Part shown: positions 52,801 through 60,682 of the stretch, piece after piece
Position numbering within the stretch: position 1 is the first letter of the stretch
How the letters are laid out: each line of letters opens with the position of its first letter
Assembly: GCF_003121485.1 (NCBI RefSeq)
Contig: NZ_QAVX01000012.1
Span: 62,001 to 126,000 of the forward strand
DNA: 64,000 bases
Reading direction: 5' to 3'
From: Dyella sp. C11
GTDB lineage: Bacteria > Pseudomonadota > Gammaproteobacteria > Xanthomonadales > Rhodanobacteraceae
Notes under the pieces: model-generated
Databases searched by the model: none
Seen by the model: the letters and a program-made list of their open reading frames with translations, nothing else
Told to the model about the DNA's origin: nothing
Translations under genes and position numbers: made by a program

Positions 52801-53474
52801 TCCAACGGCGCGGTCGTGGCATCGTCAGCGGGTGTGGCCTTCTTGTCGGTGCGCGTAGCCTCGTCCGGTTCGTCCGTCCGAGCCTGGCTGATCAACTCGC
52901 CCGGCATATCGATCAATACGGCTTGATCGCCCATCCACCAATCAATCGGGTAGATAAGGTCCGGATCGGCCGTACGGTCACTCGCCGCGCGAGTGGTGCC
53001 AGTGAGATGGAAATTCTGGTTGGAGCGGTTGATGAAACTGGTCTTGCCCGCGTCCTCTGTGCCCAGCACCAGATACCACGGCAGCTTGTACAGCGACTGG
53101 CGCCCCATGAGCGTGCTTTTGAGTACGGCCAGGTTGTTGTCGAGCGAACGCTGCTGCGCGTCGACATATTTGAAGTCCCTGTCTCTGGTCAGCTGATTTT
53201 CGCGATCTTCCTTTTCCTTGTAAGTGCGGTTACGCGCCTTCAACTGCAAGGCCCATAGCAAGGTGGGCACCAATAACAGCACCAGCGTCAGCAGTACGCG
53301 AACGGAAAGATCGGCCAACGGCTTCTTGTCGCGCCAGCTCCATTGCGGCCCCAGCCACCAGATGGCGATCAGCAGAAACACGATGCCGAGCAGCAGAAGC
53401 ACCGGCGTGGCGCTCTTGAACTGGCGCAGCAGGCTGGTGGCGTAGCGTTTGACGAGTTGGAGAAAATACGACAT
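49803..53474 (-). CDS. tssM: Type VI secretion membrane core protein TssM (IcmF)
   Basis: 1223 residues from ATG 53474; an upstream in-frame ATG is less likely. Two N-terminal transmembrane helices (about 23-42 and 57-78), a cytoplasmic GTPase-like domain with Walker A LVLGTEDAGKTSFINRS (138-146), a third transmembrane helix near 485 (SLGGLLVVGGWYHYY) and a long periplasmic domain ending in the IcmF C-terminal region. TssM joins TssJ and TssL to make the trans-envelope complex. It is the last gene of the minus-strand T6SS group; tssJ and tssL are not in the window. Confidence 0.95.
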   Translation of the reverse strand: MSYFLQLVKRYATSLLRQFKSATPVLLLLGIVFLLIAIWWLGPQWSWRDKKPLADLSVRVLLTLVLLLVPTLLWALQLKARNRTYKEKEDRENQLTRDRDFKYVDAQQRSLDNNLAVLKSTLMGRQSLYKLPWYLVLGTEDAGKTSFINRSNQNFHLTGTTRAASDRTADPDLIYPIDWWMGDQAVLIDMPGELISQARTDEPDEATRTDKKATPADDATTAPLEDKLKKRLWNHLINWLGHNRSRRPLNGVVLVVDLIALLNQKPSDRQAQATMLRTRLKELGAHLGTRPPIYVVLSKCDQLDGFGTFFARLPRSVREAIFGFTFSLASVKHFDAWLDELSKRYGAMVARLNEQVFDALSDPLSLEQREGLFSLTRELDGLLPILLRYLADVLAADRSGAPALPRGVYFSSVFQQGLLSNAFVDAAAATFKLDTVISRAQPASGGTVYFAQQLFQRVIYPEAGLAGDNVKVLADKKRALLTHTIIASLGGLLVVGGWYHYYTLNRDLALNVLAKSRDFSGKQVDMTADPTGRNLLAPMDQIRDAVTVYGDYRNAWPVVSDMGLYQGRKIGPKVDEAYLQLLSQRFLPELASGVMDAMNQAAASSSDQLAALRVYRMIEDRPNRRAPIVEDWMAKYWQAAFSGDGTVQNNLMRHLDYAMKYADADLPAYRQRIAELQQQLRQIPMPQRVYLTMQQQAGETLHAPLDLRHEIGPAFDIVYQVKSSGESPQTARIDALLTAKGFHGYFEPHSQDLTDLAMIDEWTLGQRNRIDYSASDKQALAGRIRTIYTADYLANWRQGINQLDVVDFNDIGQAVTVLESLTSPAAPMRRLVETVRDNTQLNPLLPDGNAKAPASANDAASLQLTADIARSFAPLADLLVGKGDKPAYMDETMVAIGNVRDAVKSVKDSPDRGKAALAMVLDRFALKGQDPIGIVQRMAAGLPEPLNGQVKKIADESSQVLLVEALHELERRWDTDVYSFYSEHLAGRYPFNPASTSDASLEDFEAFFGPQGRLQQFRDKYLKTLLEDNLDALYSERRSGYLVRTDVLTQLEAANRIRDAFFNNRGALNVQFNVTPLGLTPNRRSSVLGIEGQLISYDHGPSNSVGLIWPNSLGNSTDSRVTLVNSSGNSSSLVFRGPWSMFRLLSRGQLTGTTPTSIDLSFTADDGAAMRYRVVVEKANNPFTQRIFNNFTLPRTLLQDGARPVAPTEASSLKAESKPPVRG

Positions 53475-53581
53475 GACTGAACTTCCTTGTGTCCTTGGTA
53501 CGTCGTTAAAAATCAACGTACGGCGTGCTTGGTATCGGCGCTGATGTGTTTGTTAGGCGTCAGGTGTTTTGACAGACGCGA

Positions 53582-54214
53582 TTACCAGCTGTCATAGGGG
53601 ATGCCATGTTCTTCGATGTATTTTTTGGCTTCGTCGGAGAGGGGATAGGCATAGCCTTTGCCCCAGCCTTGACCAGGCCCCAGCGCTTCTACCTCTGCGT
53701 AATCGCGCAAAATTTCTACGCGCGATAAGCTGGTGCCACTAACCCAAACCACGACACGACCGCCTGGCGCTACGCCGATGGCGATGTCATTGCGGCAGGT
53801 AGTCTCGCTTTTACCGTTCCACTGGAACGTCTCTTTCTTCACCAAGGCTTGCCGCATAGCCTCGGGCACGGTGAATTGCCAGCTATAGGTCTGCGGCTCG
53901 GCCAACGATTGCCAGCGGATAAACACCTCCATAGGAGCGCCGGCACTATCGATGATGGTGCGATCGGCCATCCAGCGACCGTTATCCCACCCCTCGGTTT
54001 GCGCCAGTTCGCCAACCACACCTTGTGGAATCTTCACCCAGCGGCCACGGTCGTCTTTGACTTCCAGTGTTTCGACCCACGCTTCCATGTGGTTAGGGGC
54101 AACGACGCCCATCGCCCAATGCCCGCAGAAGTTGGGCTTGAACTTCGACGGTGTATCGGCACATGCCGGCAGGCTTGCCACTAGCAGAAGTAGTCCTAGC
54201 GAACGCCATCTCAT
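53582..54214 (-). CDS. DUF2931 lipoprotein, probable effector immunity protein
   Basis: 210 residues from ATG 54214; ATG 54220 is possible but too close to its GAAGAG site. Lipoprotein signal LLLLVASLPACADT. The rest is a single DUF2931 beta-rich domain containing EAWVETLEVKDDRGRWVKIP, WQSLAEPQTYSWQFTVPE and the tail EEHGIPYDSW. It lies 12 bases after the lipase effector gene on the same strand. Periplasmic lipoproteins in this place usually protect against phospholipase effectors of sister cells. A close paralogue lies on the other side of the effector. Confidence 0.8.
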   Translation of the reverse strand: MRWRSLGLLLLVASLPACADTPSKFKPNFCGHWAMGVVAPNHMEAWVETLEVKDDRGRWVKIPQGVVGELAQTEGWDNGRWMADRTIIDSAGAPMEVFIRWQSLAEPQTYSWQFTVPEAMRQALVKKETFQWNGKSETTCRNDIAIGVAPGGRVVVWVSGTSLSRVEILRDYAEVEALGPGQGWGKGYAYPLSDEAKKYIEEHGIPYDSW

Positions 54215-54226
54215 AAGCATCTCTCT

Positions 54227-56155
54227 TCAATGTCCCGGCTTGGGCAGGAAGGTATTGCGTTTCCGCTCCGGTGCCGGACGCATGGCGTAGAGAAGTTCGG
54301 CTCCCCAGGGTTTGCCATCGGGCTTGTGCGGGGTTGGCTTCCACAGCAGGGGATTCCAATGGGCCGACTGATGCAAATAGCGGGTGCGCAGCAAGCGTTC
54401 TTCGTCCTTACTCAATACGCCCTTGAGTGCACCACCGCGTCGCGCGTATGCCATCAGTTTTTGATAGATGGGTTGTAGCTCGCTGGGAAGCGACTGTGCC
54501 GGAACGTCATCGGGTGATCTGTTGAAAGGCACACCCGCCTCCTGCGCCAAGGTATGCATGATCCGCAACGGAATCAGCTGGTATTCGCCCCGCACATAGC
54601 GCTGCAGCACCGCAGCCGCGGTGACGAACAGGCAACGCTCCGGCACCGCGCTGCGTCGGTCGTAGCGACGTGCCTCGCCGGTCCATGTCTGGATAAACAA
54701 CTTCTGATCGAGCGTGCCATGGGTGGTCTGCGTGTTGCCTGCATCGAGCAGGTCGGTGGGATACCAGCCCTGCTTGTCCATATCGCGCGAGGCACGCCAC
54801 CAGGCATCGCTGTCGGTAGGCAAGGTGCCCATGGCTTCGGTGCTGGTTTGCGGCTGGCCGAGCAACAGGTGCTCCCAGGCCAGCGACAACGTGTAACCGC
54901 CGCCGATATCTGAGTGCACGCCGTGCAGGCGAATCTCCTTGTGCGAACCGGCGTGGTTCAAGGCAAAGTTGTGCCGGCACTCGTCATCGGCAATCAGATG
55001 GATCACCCGGTCCGCGCAATCCTTGGGCAGGTAGAGCTTGGCGGGGTCATCCTTGTCGTTGCCGGGGATGCCCATGGCGGCGACGCTCTCGAACAGGCCG
55101 ATAAAGCGGATCTTCAAATCGTCCTTGGCCGTGCCCCAGGCGGACTTGAGCGGCAGCCCCGCCTCGCGCAGCGCCTTGGCCATGGGGCTTGCCGAGCCCG
55201 CGTGGAAAATCAGGTTGGCGAAGTGGCGCGTGGCGGCTGCACCGCGACTGAAACCGAATAGATCGAATTCGATGGCATCGATGATGATGTTGCTGCCAGC
55301 GCTGCCGAGCAAAAACGTTCTTATTTCGTCGACTACTTTGAGAATAGCTTCCTCAGCGCGTGCGATGACGCCGGTCGGCCCATAGCCGGTGGCTCCGGAC
55401 AAAAGGCTGTCTTGATGGTCGGCCAACGTGGCGATGCCTTCGACATAGACATGCCGATATACACATTGGCAACCGTTCTCGGTCGTCGCTTCATCCAGTG
55501 TGCGAGTGACTTTATAGAGGTCATACAACCGATGCACATTGGTTTCGTCACCACCGTAGCTGGCGCTGTCTTCCCCCCAGCCCTCTCGCTTGAGGCAGCT
55601 CTTGAACATGCTGCCAAGCACATCCGGGTGTTGCTGCAAAGGCGGATTGACCACCAGCGGATCGCAGGCGTCATGCGCGCGGAGGCTATTTGTGAAGTTA
55701 TTGCCGGTGCCGTCATGGAACACTCCCACGCGTATCACCACATGCACGGCGTCGGCGGTGCGCATCGCCTCGAACGCGACGGAGGAAACGTCGTCCGCAT
55801 CACCCGTATTGGCTTCGACATGCCTGGCCGCCTGCGTGCGGACGGCATCACCCAGCGGTTGCGTGGGCAGGTCAATATCAGTCAGTCCCGAATCGTCTTC
55901 GATCCAGAAATCATCGAACGCACCGATCAACCGTGCGCCACAACCGGTGCGCATGCCTTCCACTGCCGGGGCATAGGCCAGCAAGGGCTTCACCGATTGC
56001 ACAATCGGAAACACGCCGTTGCACTGCGGGCAATACACCTTATGCCCCAGGCCGGCGACCGCATGGCCCTTATGGCTGGCAATGCCATAGCCTTCGAGCA
56101 CGCGCCCGCCATGGTCGGTACGCGAACAACAGGTAATGCCTTTACGCTTGGTCAT
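54227..56155 (-). CDS. PAAR-Tle1-like phospholipase effector of the type VI system
   Basis: 642 residues from ATG 56155 (AAGGA upstream). Residues 1-80 form a PAAR-like tip domain: GITCCSRTDHGGRVLEGYG, AVAGLGHKVYCPQC and TGCGARLIGAF. Residues about 135-560 are a DUF2235/Tle1 hydrolase: VGVFHDGTGNN (about 143-152), nucleophile elbow FGFSRGAAATRH with S303 and VHSDIGGGY with D416. Tle1 proteins are secreted on the T6SS tip and cleave membrane phospholipids of competitors. Fusion to PAAR means it needs no separate adaptor. Two DUF2931 lipoproteins flank it as probable immunity proteins. Confidence 0.9.
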   Translation of the reverse strand: MTKRKGITCCSRTDHGGRVLEGYGIASHKGHAVAGLGHKVYCPQCNGVFPIVQSVKPLLAYAPAVEGMRTGCGARLIGAFDDFWIEDDSGLTDIDLPTQPLGDAVRTQAARHVEANTGDADDVSSVAFEAMRTADAVHVVIRVGVFHDGTGNNFTNSLRAHDACDPLVVNPPLQQHPDVLGSMFKSCLKREGWGEDSASYGGDETNVHRLYDLYKVTRTLDEATTENGCQCVYRHVYVEGIATLADHQDSLLSGATGYGPTGVIARAEEAILKVVDEIRTFLLGSAGSNIIIDAIEFDLFGFSRGAAATRHFANLIFHAGSASPMAKALREAGLPLKSAWGTAKDDLKIRFIGLFESVAAMGIPGNDKDDPAKLYLPKDCADRVIHLIADDECRHNFALNHAGSHKEIRLHGVHSDIGGGYTLSLAWEHLLLGQPQTSTEAMGTLPTDSDAWWRASRDMDKQGWYPTDLLDAGNTQTTHGTLDQKLFIQTWTGEARRYDRRSAVPERCLFVTAAAVLQRYVRGEYQLIPLRIMHTLAQEAGVPFNRSPDDVPAQSLPSELQPIYQKLMAYARRGGALKGVLSKDEERLLRTRYLHQSAHWNPLLWKPTPHKPDGKPWGAELLYAMRPAPERKRNTFLPKPGH

Positions 56156-56217
56156 GGGTCGTCCTTGCATGGGAGGCGGGCCGTCAATGGCGGTTCGACG
56201 CGTGAAACGGATCGCCA

Positions 56218-56949
56218 TTACCAGCTGTCGTAGGGGATGCCGTGTTCTTCGACGTATTTTTTGGCTTCGTCGGAGAGGCGTACGTAACGCCCCTCGTGTT
56301 GCCCTTGGTCGGGCCCCAGCGGCTCCGCCTCGGCTTTGCCTCTCAGAATTTCCATCGGCTCAAAGCCGATACCCACCAGCCACACGATGGTGTGTCCTCC
56401 TGGTGCCACACCTAGCGTGATATCGCTGCGACAGCTCATCTGCGTCTGGCCACGCCAGGTGACGCGTTCCTGTTTGACCAGCGCCTGGCGCATGGTTTCC
56501 GGTACGGTGAATTGCCAGCTGTACGTCTGCGGTTCGACGAGGGATTGCCAGCGCACGAATACTTCCATGGGAGCTTCTGCCCAGTCGAAACGGGGACCAC
56601 CACCGCCGCCCTGCAGATTGCTCCAGCCAGCGGCCTGCCCCAACTCGCCCACGACGCCCTGAGGAATCTTTACCCAGCGGCCTTTGGCATCTTTTACTTC
56701 CAGGGTTTCTATCCAAGCTTCCATATACCTTGGCGCCACCGCCTCGATGGCCCAGTGGTGGCAAAACGGAACCACGAACCGTTTCGTCTGCGCATCGGCA
56801 TAAGCGCCCTGGCTGGCGCACGCCGAGGCACACACAAGCAAGAACAACAGAACCAGACGCCGTGCTGCGTCTGTGATGCCTTGGCCGTCCATACGTCCCA
56901 TCGCATCGATGCGCTGGACGAATGACGATGAACCCGCGATATAAGCCAT
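56218..56949 (-). CDS. DUF2931 lipoprotein paralogue, probable immunity protein
   Basis: 243 residues if ATG 56949 is used (AAGGGGTAAGG just upstream, six bases after the tssA stop); ATG 56892 would give a shorter signal. Hydrophobic helix RLVLLFLLVCASACAS with a possible lipobox. The domain repeats the downstream copy almost segment by segment: EAWIETLEVKDAKGRWVKIP, WQSLVEPQTYSWQFTVPE and EEHGIPYDSW. It is translated before the effector, which would ensure protection first. It differs from its paralogue mainly in the loop with GGGGGPRFDWAE. Confidence 0.8.
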   Translation of the reverse strand: MAYIAGSSSFVQRIDAMGRMDGQGITDAARRLVLLFLLVCASACASQGAYADAQTKRFVVPFCHHWAIEAVAPRYMEAWIETLEVKDAKGRWVKIPQGVVGELGQAAGWSNLQGGGGGPRFDWAEAPMEVFVRWQSLVEPQTYSWQFTVPETMRQALVKQERVTWRGQTQMSCRSDITLGVAPGGHTIVWLVGIGFEPMEILRGKAEAEPLGPDQGQHEGRYVRLSDEAKKYVEEHGIPYDSW

Positions 56950-56954
56950 AAGCC

Positions 56955-58412
56955 TTACCCCTTGGGCGTCGATTCAAGCAATGCCTGCGCCGGCTGCTGG
57001 CGCAGCAGATGCTCGTACAGCGCAGGCTCCCACTGCTCCGCTGGCGTGGTCTGCATGGTGCGCAGCACGCTGGCGTAAAGATCGTCGGCCAACCACGCGA
57101 GCCCGCGCGAAGCGAGCAGATCGGCAGCGATGGCGGTGGCGTAGCAACGCTGGCGCGGCGCGGTATGACTGGTCTGCAGCTCTTGCAGGCGGCGCAGCAC
57201 TACCTCCACGCCCTCGTTGTCCAGCTGGACGACCAGTTCGTCGCGCAAGTCGCCGTACTCCTGCACGGGGCTGCTATGCGCCGTGTCGTCGGCGCCGCTG
57301 AGCCAGCCCAGGGTTTCGTGATCGATGAACGGGCGCCCATCGTTGAAGCACAAGTCGGTCAGCGTGGGTATGCGTCGTACGAAGCGCTCGGTGGAAAGGC
57401 GGATGGCATCGGCCACTTCCTTCATTTCCAGGCGCGCGGCAATGCTGGCGGCCAGATAGCTGCCGCGTATCCAGTACGGTGAAGACACCACGCTTTTTTC
57501 AACCCGCTGCAGCAGCAGGGGATTCACTGCGTTGTTGCGCAGTGCATCTTGATAGCCCTGGGCGATATCGGCCGGCACGCCCATCAGCTCAGTACGCTGC
57601 TCGCGTCGCGCGGCGGGTGCGGCGTTCAAGTGTGCCCACAGGGCGAAGCGCCGCAGCTGATAGCCGGTGGGATCGTAGACATCTTGCTGGTTGGCGAACT
57701 CAGCCACCGCCAGCAAGGAGCGGCGGTTGTTGCGCTCTTCGCCGAGCTTGAGCGGATCCGTGGAGCTGAAGAACGCCTCGCTGATGGCCGTGCCGCCAGC
57801 CTGGCCCTGCGACGGCGCAGGCATAACGGATACGGCTTCAGGGAAACGCGCGGCGTCGGCCTGCTGCTGGAGTTTGGTCAACAATTGGGTCAGGGAGCCG
57901 ACATCCAGCTGCGCTGCCTCCGCACGCAGCTGCAAGCGCTCCAGCGGGTTTTGCGCGCTGGTCAAGGCTGCTGGGCTGAAGTCGTGCGGGTCAAGCGCAG
58001 GCAACGCTTGCGCGAGGCGTTCGAGCCATAGCGTCACCATCTTCCGCTTGGCGAGATGGCCGGTGGGACCGGGCTTGGGATAACCGGTGTCCCAATACTG
58101 CTCCACCATGCCGGCCAGCATGCTTGCTGCCTCCGTCCACGAGCGCCAGTTGTGCGCACGCAGGCGGGCCGTCATCAGGTGTCCCGCGATGCGGAAGTGC
58201 TTGCACTGGTGTTGCAGGTAGTGGCGCGCCGCGTCATCGATGTACAACCAATCCATGCGCGCTTCGTTCAGGCCACCCAGCTTGACCATCTCCTGATCGA
58301 TGGCCTGATAGGTTTCGTCTTCTTCGTTGAAATAGCCGGCTGGCTGCTGCGCATCGATGGGCGCCAGCAGGGTGTCGACATCCAGGGCGGGGAAATCCAT
58401 CACCAGTGACAT
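56955..58412 (-). CDS. tssA: Type VI secretion baseplate/sheath-assembly protein TssA
   Basis: 485 residues. The N-terminal ImpA domain starts with LLAPIDAQQPAGYFNEEDETYQ, includes RIAGHLMTARLRAHNWRSW, and has a Pro/Gly linker near 200; the C-terminal VasJ-like region is helical (YWIRGSYLAASIAARLEMKE). TssA caps the growing sheath tube. It overlaps the tagO-like gene by 13 bases. The C-terminal type suggests the TssA subgroup that acts with TagA or at the distal end, which is not certain. Confidence 0.9.
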   Translation of the reverse strand: MSLVMDFPALDVDTLLAPIDAQQPAGYFNEEDETYQAIDQEMVKLGGLNEARMDWLYIDDAARHYLQHQCKHFRIAGHLMTARLRAHNWRSWTEAASMLAGMVEQYWDTGYPKPGPTGHLAKRKMVTLWLERLAQALPALDPHDFSPAALTSAQNPLERLQLRAEAAQLDVGSLTQLLTKLQQQADAARFPEAVSVMPAPSQGQAGGTAISEAFFSSTDPLKLGEERNNRRSLLAVAEFANQQDVYDPTGYQLRRFALWAHLNAAPAARREQRTELMGVPADIAQGYQDALRNNAVNPLLLQRVEKSVVSSPYWIRGSYLAASIAARLEMKEVADAIRLSTERFVRRIPTLTDLCFNDGRPFIDHETLGWLSGADDTAHSSPVQEYGDLRDELVVQLDNEGVEVVLRRLQELQTSHTAPRQRCYATAIAADLLASRGLAWLADDLYASVLRTMQTTPAEQWEPALYEHLLRQQPAQALLESTPKG

Positions 58413-59101
58413 GCCTCGCGCTGCTGCTTGATAAGCTCATGCAGATCGGAGGCGTCGAAGACGAGCCCATCCAGCGTGGGGAAATCGCTTTTGGTTTGCA
58501 GCTGCGCACCGGCGCCCAGCTGCTTGAGCGTGTCGATGGCCACCAGCCCACGACCGGCGTCGGCGATGCTGCCCACCTCCAGCACCTGCCATGCGGCGGC
58601 ATCCGCTACCGCCTTGCCGTCCAACAGCAGTTGCATGCGCAGTCGATTGTTGGCGATGGGGTGGCCGGCAAGAAGCTGAAGCCGGGTGATGCCCGACAGA
58701 CAGCTGATGGCCATGACCGGTCCCAACGCCGTGCCGTTGATTGCCGGCGCAGAGATCACGATTTGCATGGCACCGTTGCCGTCGTCGCGAGAACGCGACA
58801 ACAGGAAACGATGATCTTCCGGCTTGCGCTGGTTCTCGTTGCGTTGAACCAGCTGCACGATGAGCGGCACGGTCGCCACCGTTGCTTGCTCGGCCGAGGC
58901 ATGCAGGGTTGAACTGGCCGTCATCGCTGGCAGCGTCACCGGTGTACCGGCGACGCTATCGAAGCAGGCAAGCCGCTGTACCGACGAGGTGATTTTGGTG
59001 CAGTCAGGCGTTTGGGTGGCCGCGATGCGAGCAGGATCATCGTTGCCATGGCTGCAGGCGGCAGCGCTGAGCAGCAGCAGGCTGGATATGCGTAATTTCA
59101 T
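58400..59101 (-). CDS. tagO: Type VI secretion-associated lipoprotein TagO/VasI
   Basis: 233 residues from ATG 59101. Signal with lipobox LLLLSAAACSHG, then DCTKITSSVQRLACFDSVAG, which is the VasI/TagO signature, and two domains with MQIVISAPAINGTALGPV and LRMQLLLDGKAVADAAAWQV. This is an accessory protein of some T6SS loci with no settled function. It overlaps both tssA and the regulator gene (ATGA), so the three are coupled. Confidence 0.8.
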   Translation of the reverse strand: MKLRISSLLLLSAAACSHGNDDPARIAATQTPDCTKITSSVQRLACFDSVAGTPVTLPAMTASSTLHASAEQATVATVPLIVQLVQRNENQRKPEDHRFLLSRSRDDGNGAMQIVISAPAINGTALGPVMAISCLSGITRLQLLAGHPIANNRLRMQLLLDGKAVADAAAWQVLEVGSIADAGRGLVAIDTLKQLGAGAQLQTKSDFPTLDGLVFDASDLHELIKQQREACHW

Positions 59102-60678
59102 GGGGCATCCGTCTCCCGATCCAGATTCCATTTCTGGCATTTGTGGGCCAGGGTGCGTTTGGGCATGCCGAGGCTCTGCGCTGCCCGGCTACGCGAACCG
59201 TTGAGCTGGCGCAGGCGACTGCCAATCATCAGGCGTTCGAAGGCATCCACGGCTTCGGCCAGGCGCGGCATAGCCAACAGCGGGTGCAGCGACGCCTGTT
59301 CACCGATGGCTGGCGCGCCGTGCGGAGTCAGCGCATCCACCGGCAGCATCCAGGTTTGCAAGGTATTGAGATCTATCAGCTGACCTGGCGCGGTTTGTTC
59401 GGCGGCCGCCATTACCAGGCTGCGAAGCTCGCGCACGTTGCCCGGGAAAGGCTGGTCATGCAGCCACGCTTTTGCCGCAGCGCTGAAGCCCGCCACGTGC
59501 GATTGACGCTCTCGGTTGTGCTTCAGCAATACATGCGTGGCGATAGCCTGAATATCGTCAGGGCGCTCGCGCAAGGACGGCAGGTGCAGCGCCTGCTGGC
59601 GGATGCGGTAGTAAAGATCCTCGCGGAACTGGCCTTCGCGAATGCGGCGCGGCAATGGCTGATGGGTGGCGCAGATCAAGCGGAAATCAGACTCGCGCTC
59701 CTTGGTGGCGCCGACCGGCCGGTACTTTTTCTCGTTGAGTACGCGAAGCAGCACACTCTGCAAGGCCAGCGGCATGTCGCCGATCTCATCGAGAAACAGC
59801 GTGCCGCCGTGCGCCTCCGCAACCAGTCCCTGTCGCGCTTGCGTAGCGCCGGTATAGGCGCCCCGCACACTGCCGAACAACTCGGCTTCGATCAGCTCGT
59901 TGGGGATAGCTGCGCAGTTGACCGGTACGAACGGGCCGCCGCGCGCGGATGCCTGATGTATCAACCAGGCTGCGTGGTCTTTGCCCGAACCGGTCTCACC
60001 GGTAATGAGGATGGACAGGCTGGAATCGGCCAGACGAAGCAAATCGCTGCGGATCTGCTGTGTGAGAGTGCTCTCGCCGACGAATTCGGAAGCGAGCAGG
60101 CGGCGGGCACGACTGTCGCCGCGATCGGCCTCCAGCTTGAGACGAACGGTTTGCTCGTAGCGAAAGCTTTCCTCGGCGTTGACCATCTCCGCGAGCCGCG
60201 CGAACAAGCTTTCATGCGCGTCGAATAATGCTTGCCAGAGTGCGTCGTTTTGCAGCACGCGTAAGGCCTGCGGCGAGCCGAGAAAGGCCATGACGCCGAT
60301 CCTTTGCTGTTGGCTGTTATTCAAGGGCACTACCCATAGTGCCCGCGCGCTGGGCCAGTGCTCGCGGAGCGCCTCGAAACCCTCACCGATGCCCACCAGG
60401 CAGGTCATGTCATCGACATGGCAGCGCTGCCCGGTGATAAGGCTGTAGACCAGGGGATTGTCCTGCGCGCTCATGTCCAGCGAAGGCATGCCTGCCACCG
60501 ATCCATTTGCGACGGCCAAGGCGCACAGCTGATCGCCCACACGATTGCGCAGATAGCAACAAGCGCCGAGCAGCCCATGCAGGCGTACGGTCTGAGCCAG
60601 AAAAACCTCGGACAATGTCCCGAAGTGCGTCGCCATGGCCATCGATCGAGTGAGCAGGGCTACCGCAAGCGCGTCCAT
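59098..60678 (-). CDS. vasH: VasH-type sigma-54-dependent activator of type VI secretion
   Basis: 526 residues. An N-terminal GAF-like sensory domain (about 1-170) is followed by an AAA+ domain with Walker A ILITGETGSGKDHAAW, the sigma-54 contact loop SVRGAYTGATQARQG (GAYTGA instead of the usual GAFTGA), Walker B GGTLFLDEIGDMPL and the R-finger region FREDLYYRIRQ. A C-terminal Fis-type helix-turn-helix includes NGSRSRAAQSLGMPKRTLAH. It activates sigma-54 promoters of hcp and effector operons. It lies four bases after clpV. Confidence 0.92.
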   Translation of the reverse strand: MDALAVALLTRSMAMATHFGTLSEVFLAQTVRLHGLLGACCYLRNRVGDQLCALAVANGSVAGMPSLDMSAQDNPLVYSLITGQRCHVDDMTCLVGIGEGFEALREHWPSARALWVVPLNNSQQQRIGVMAFLGSPQALRVLQNDALWQALFDAHESLFARLAEMVNAEESFRYEQTVRLKLEADRGDSRARRLLASEFVGESTLTQQIRSDLLRLADSSLSILITGETGSGKDHAAWLIHQASARGGPFVPVNCAAIPNELIEAELFGSVRGAYTGATQARQGLVAEAHGGTLFLDEIGDMPLALQSVLLRVLNEKKYRPVGATKERESDFRLICATHQPLPRRIREGQFREDLYYRIRQQALHLPSLRERPDDIQAIATHVLLKHNRERQSHVAGFSAAAKAWLHDQPFPGNVRELRSLVMAAAEQTAPGQLIDLNTLQTWMLPVDALTPHGAPAIGEQASLHPLLAMPRLAEAVDAFERLMIGSRLRQLNGSRSRAAQSLGMPKRTLAHKCQKWNLDRETDAP

Positions 60679-60682
60679 GTCC

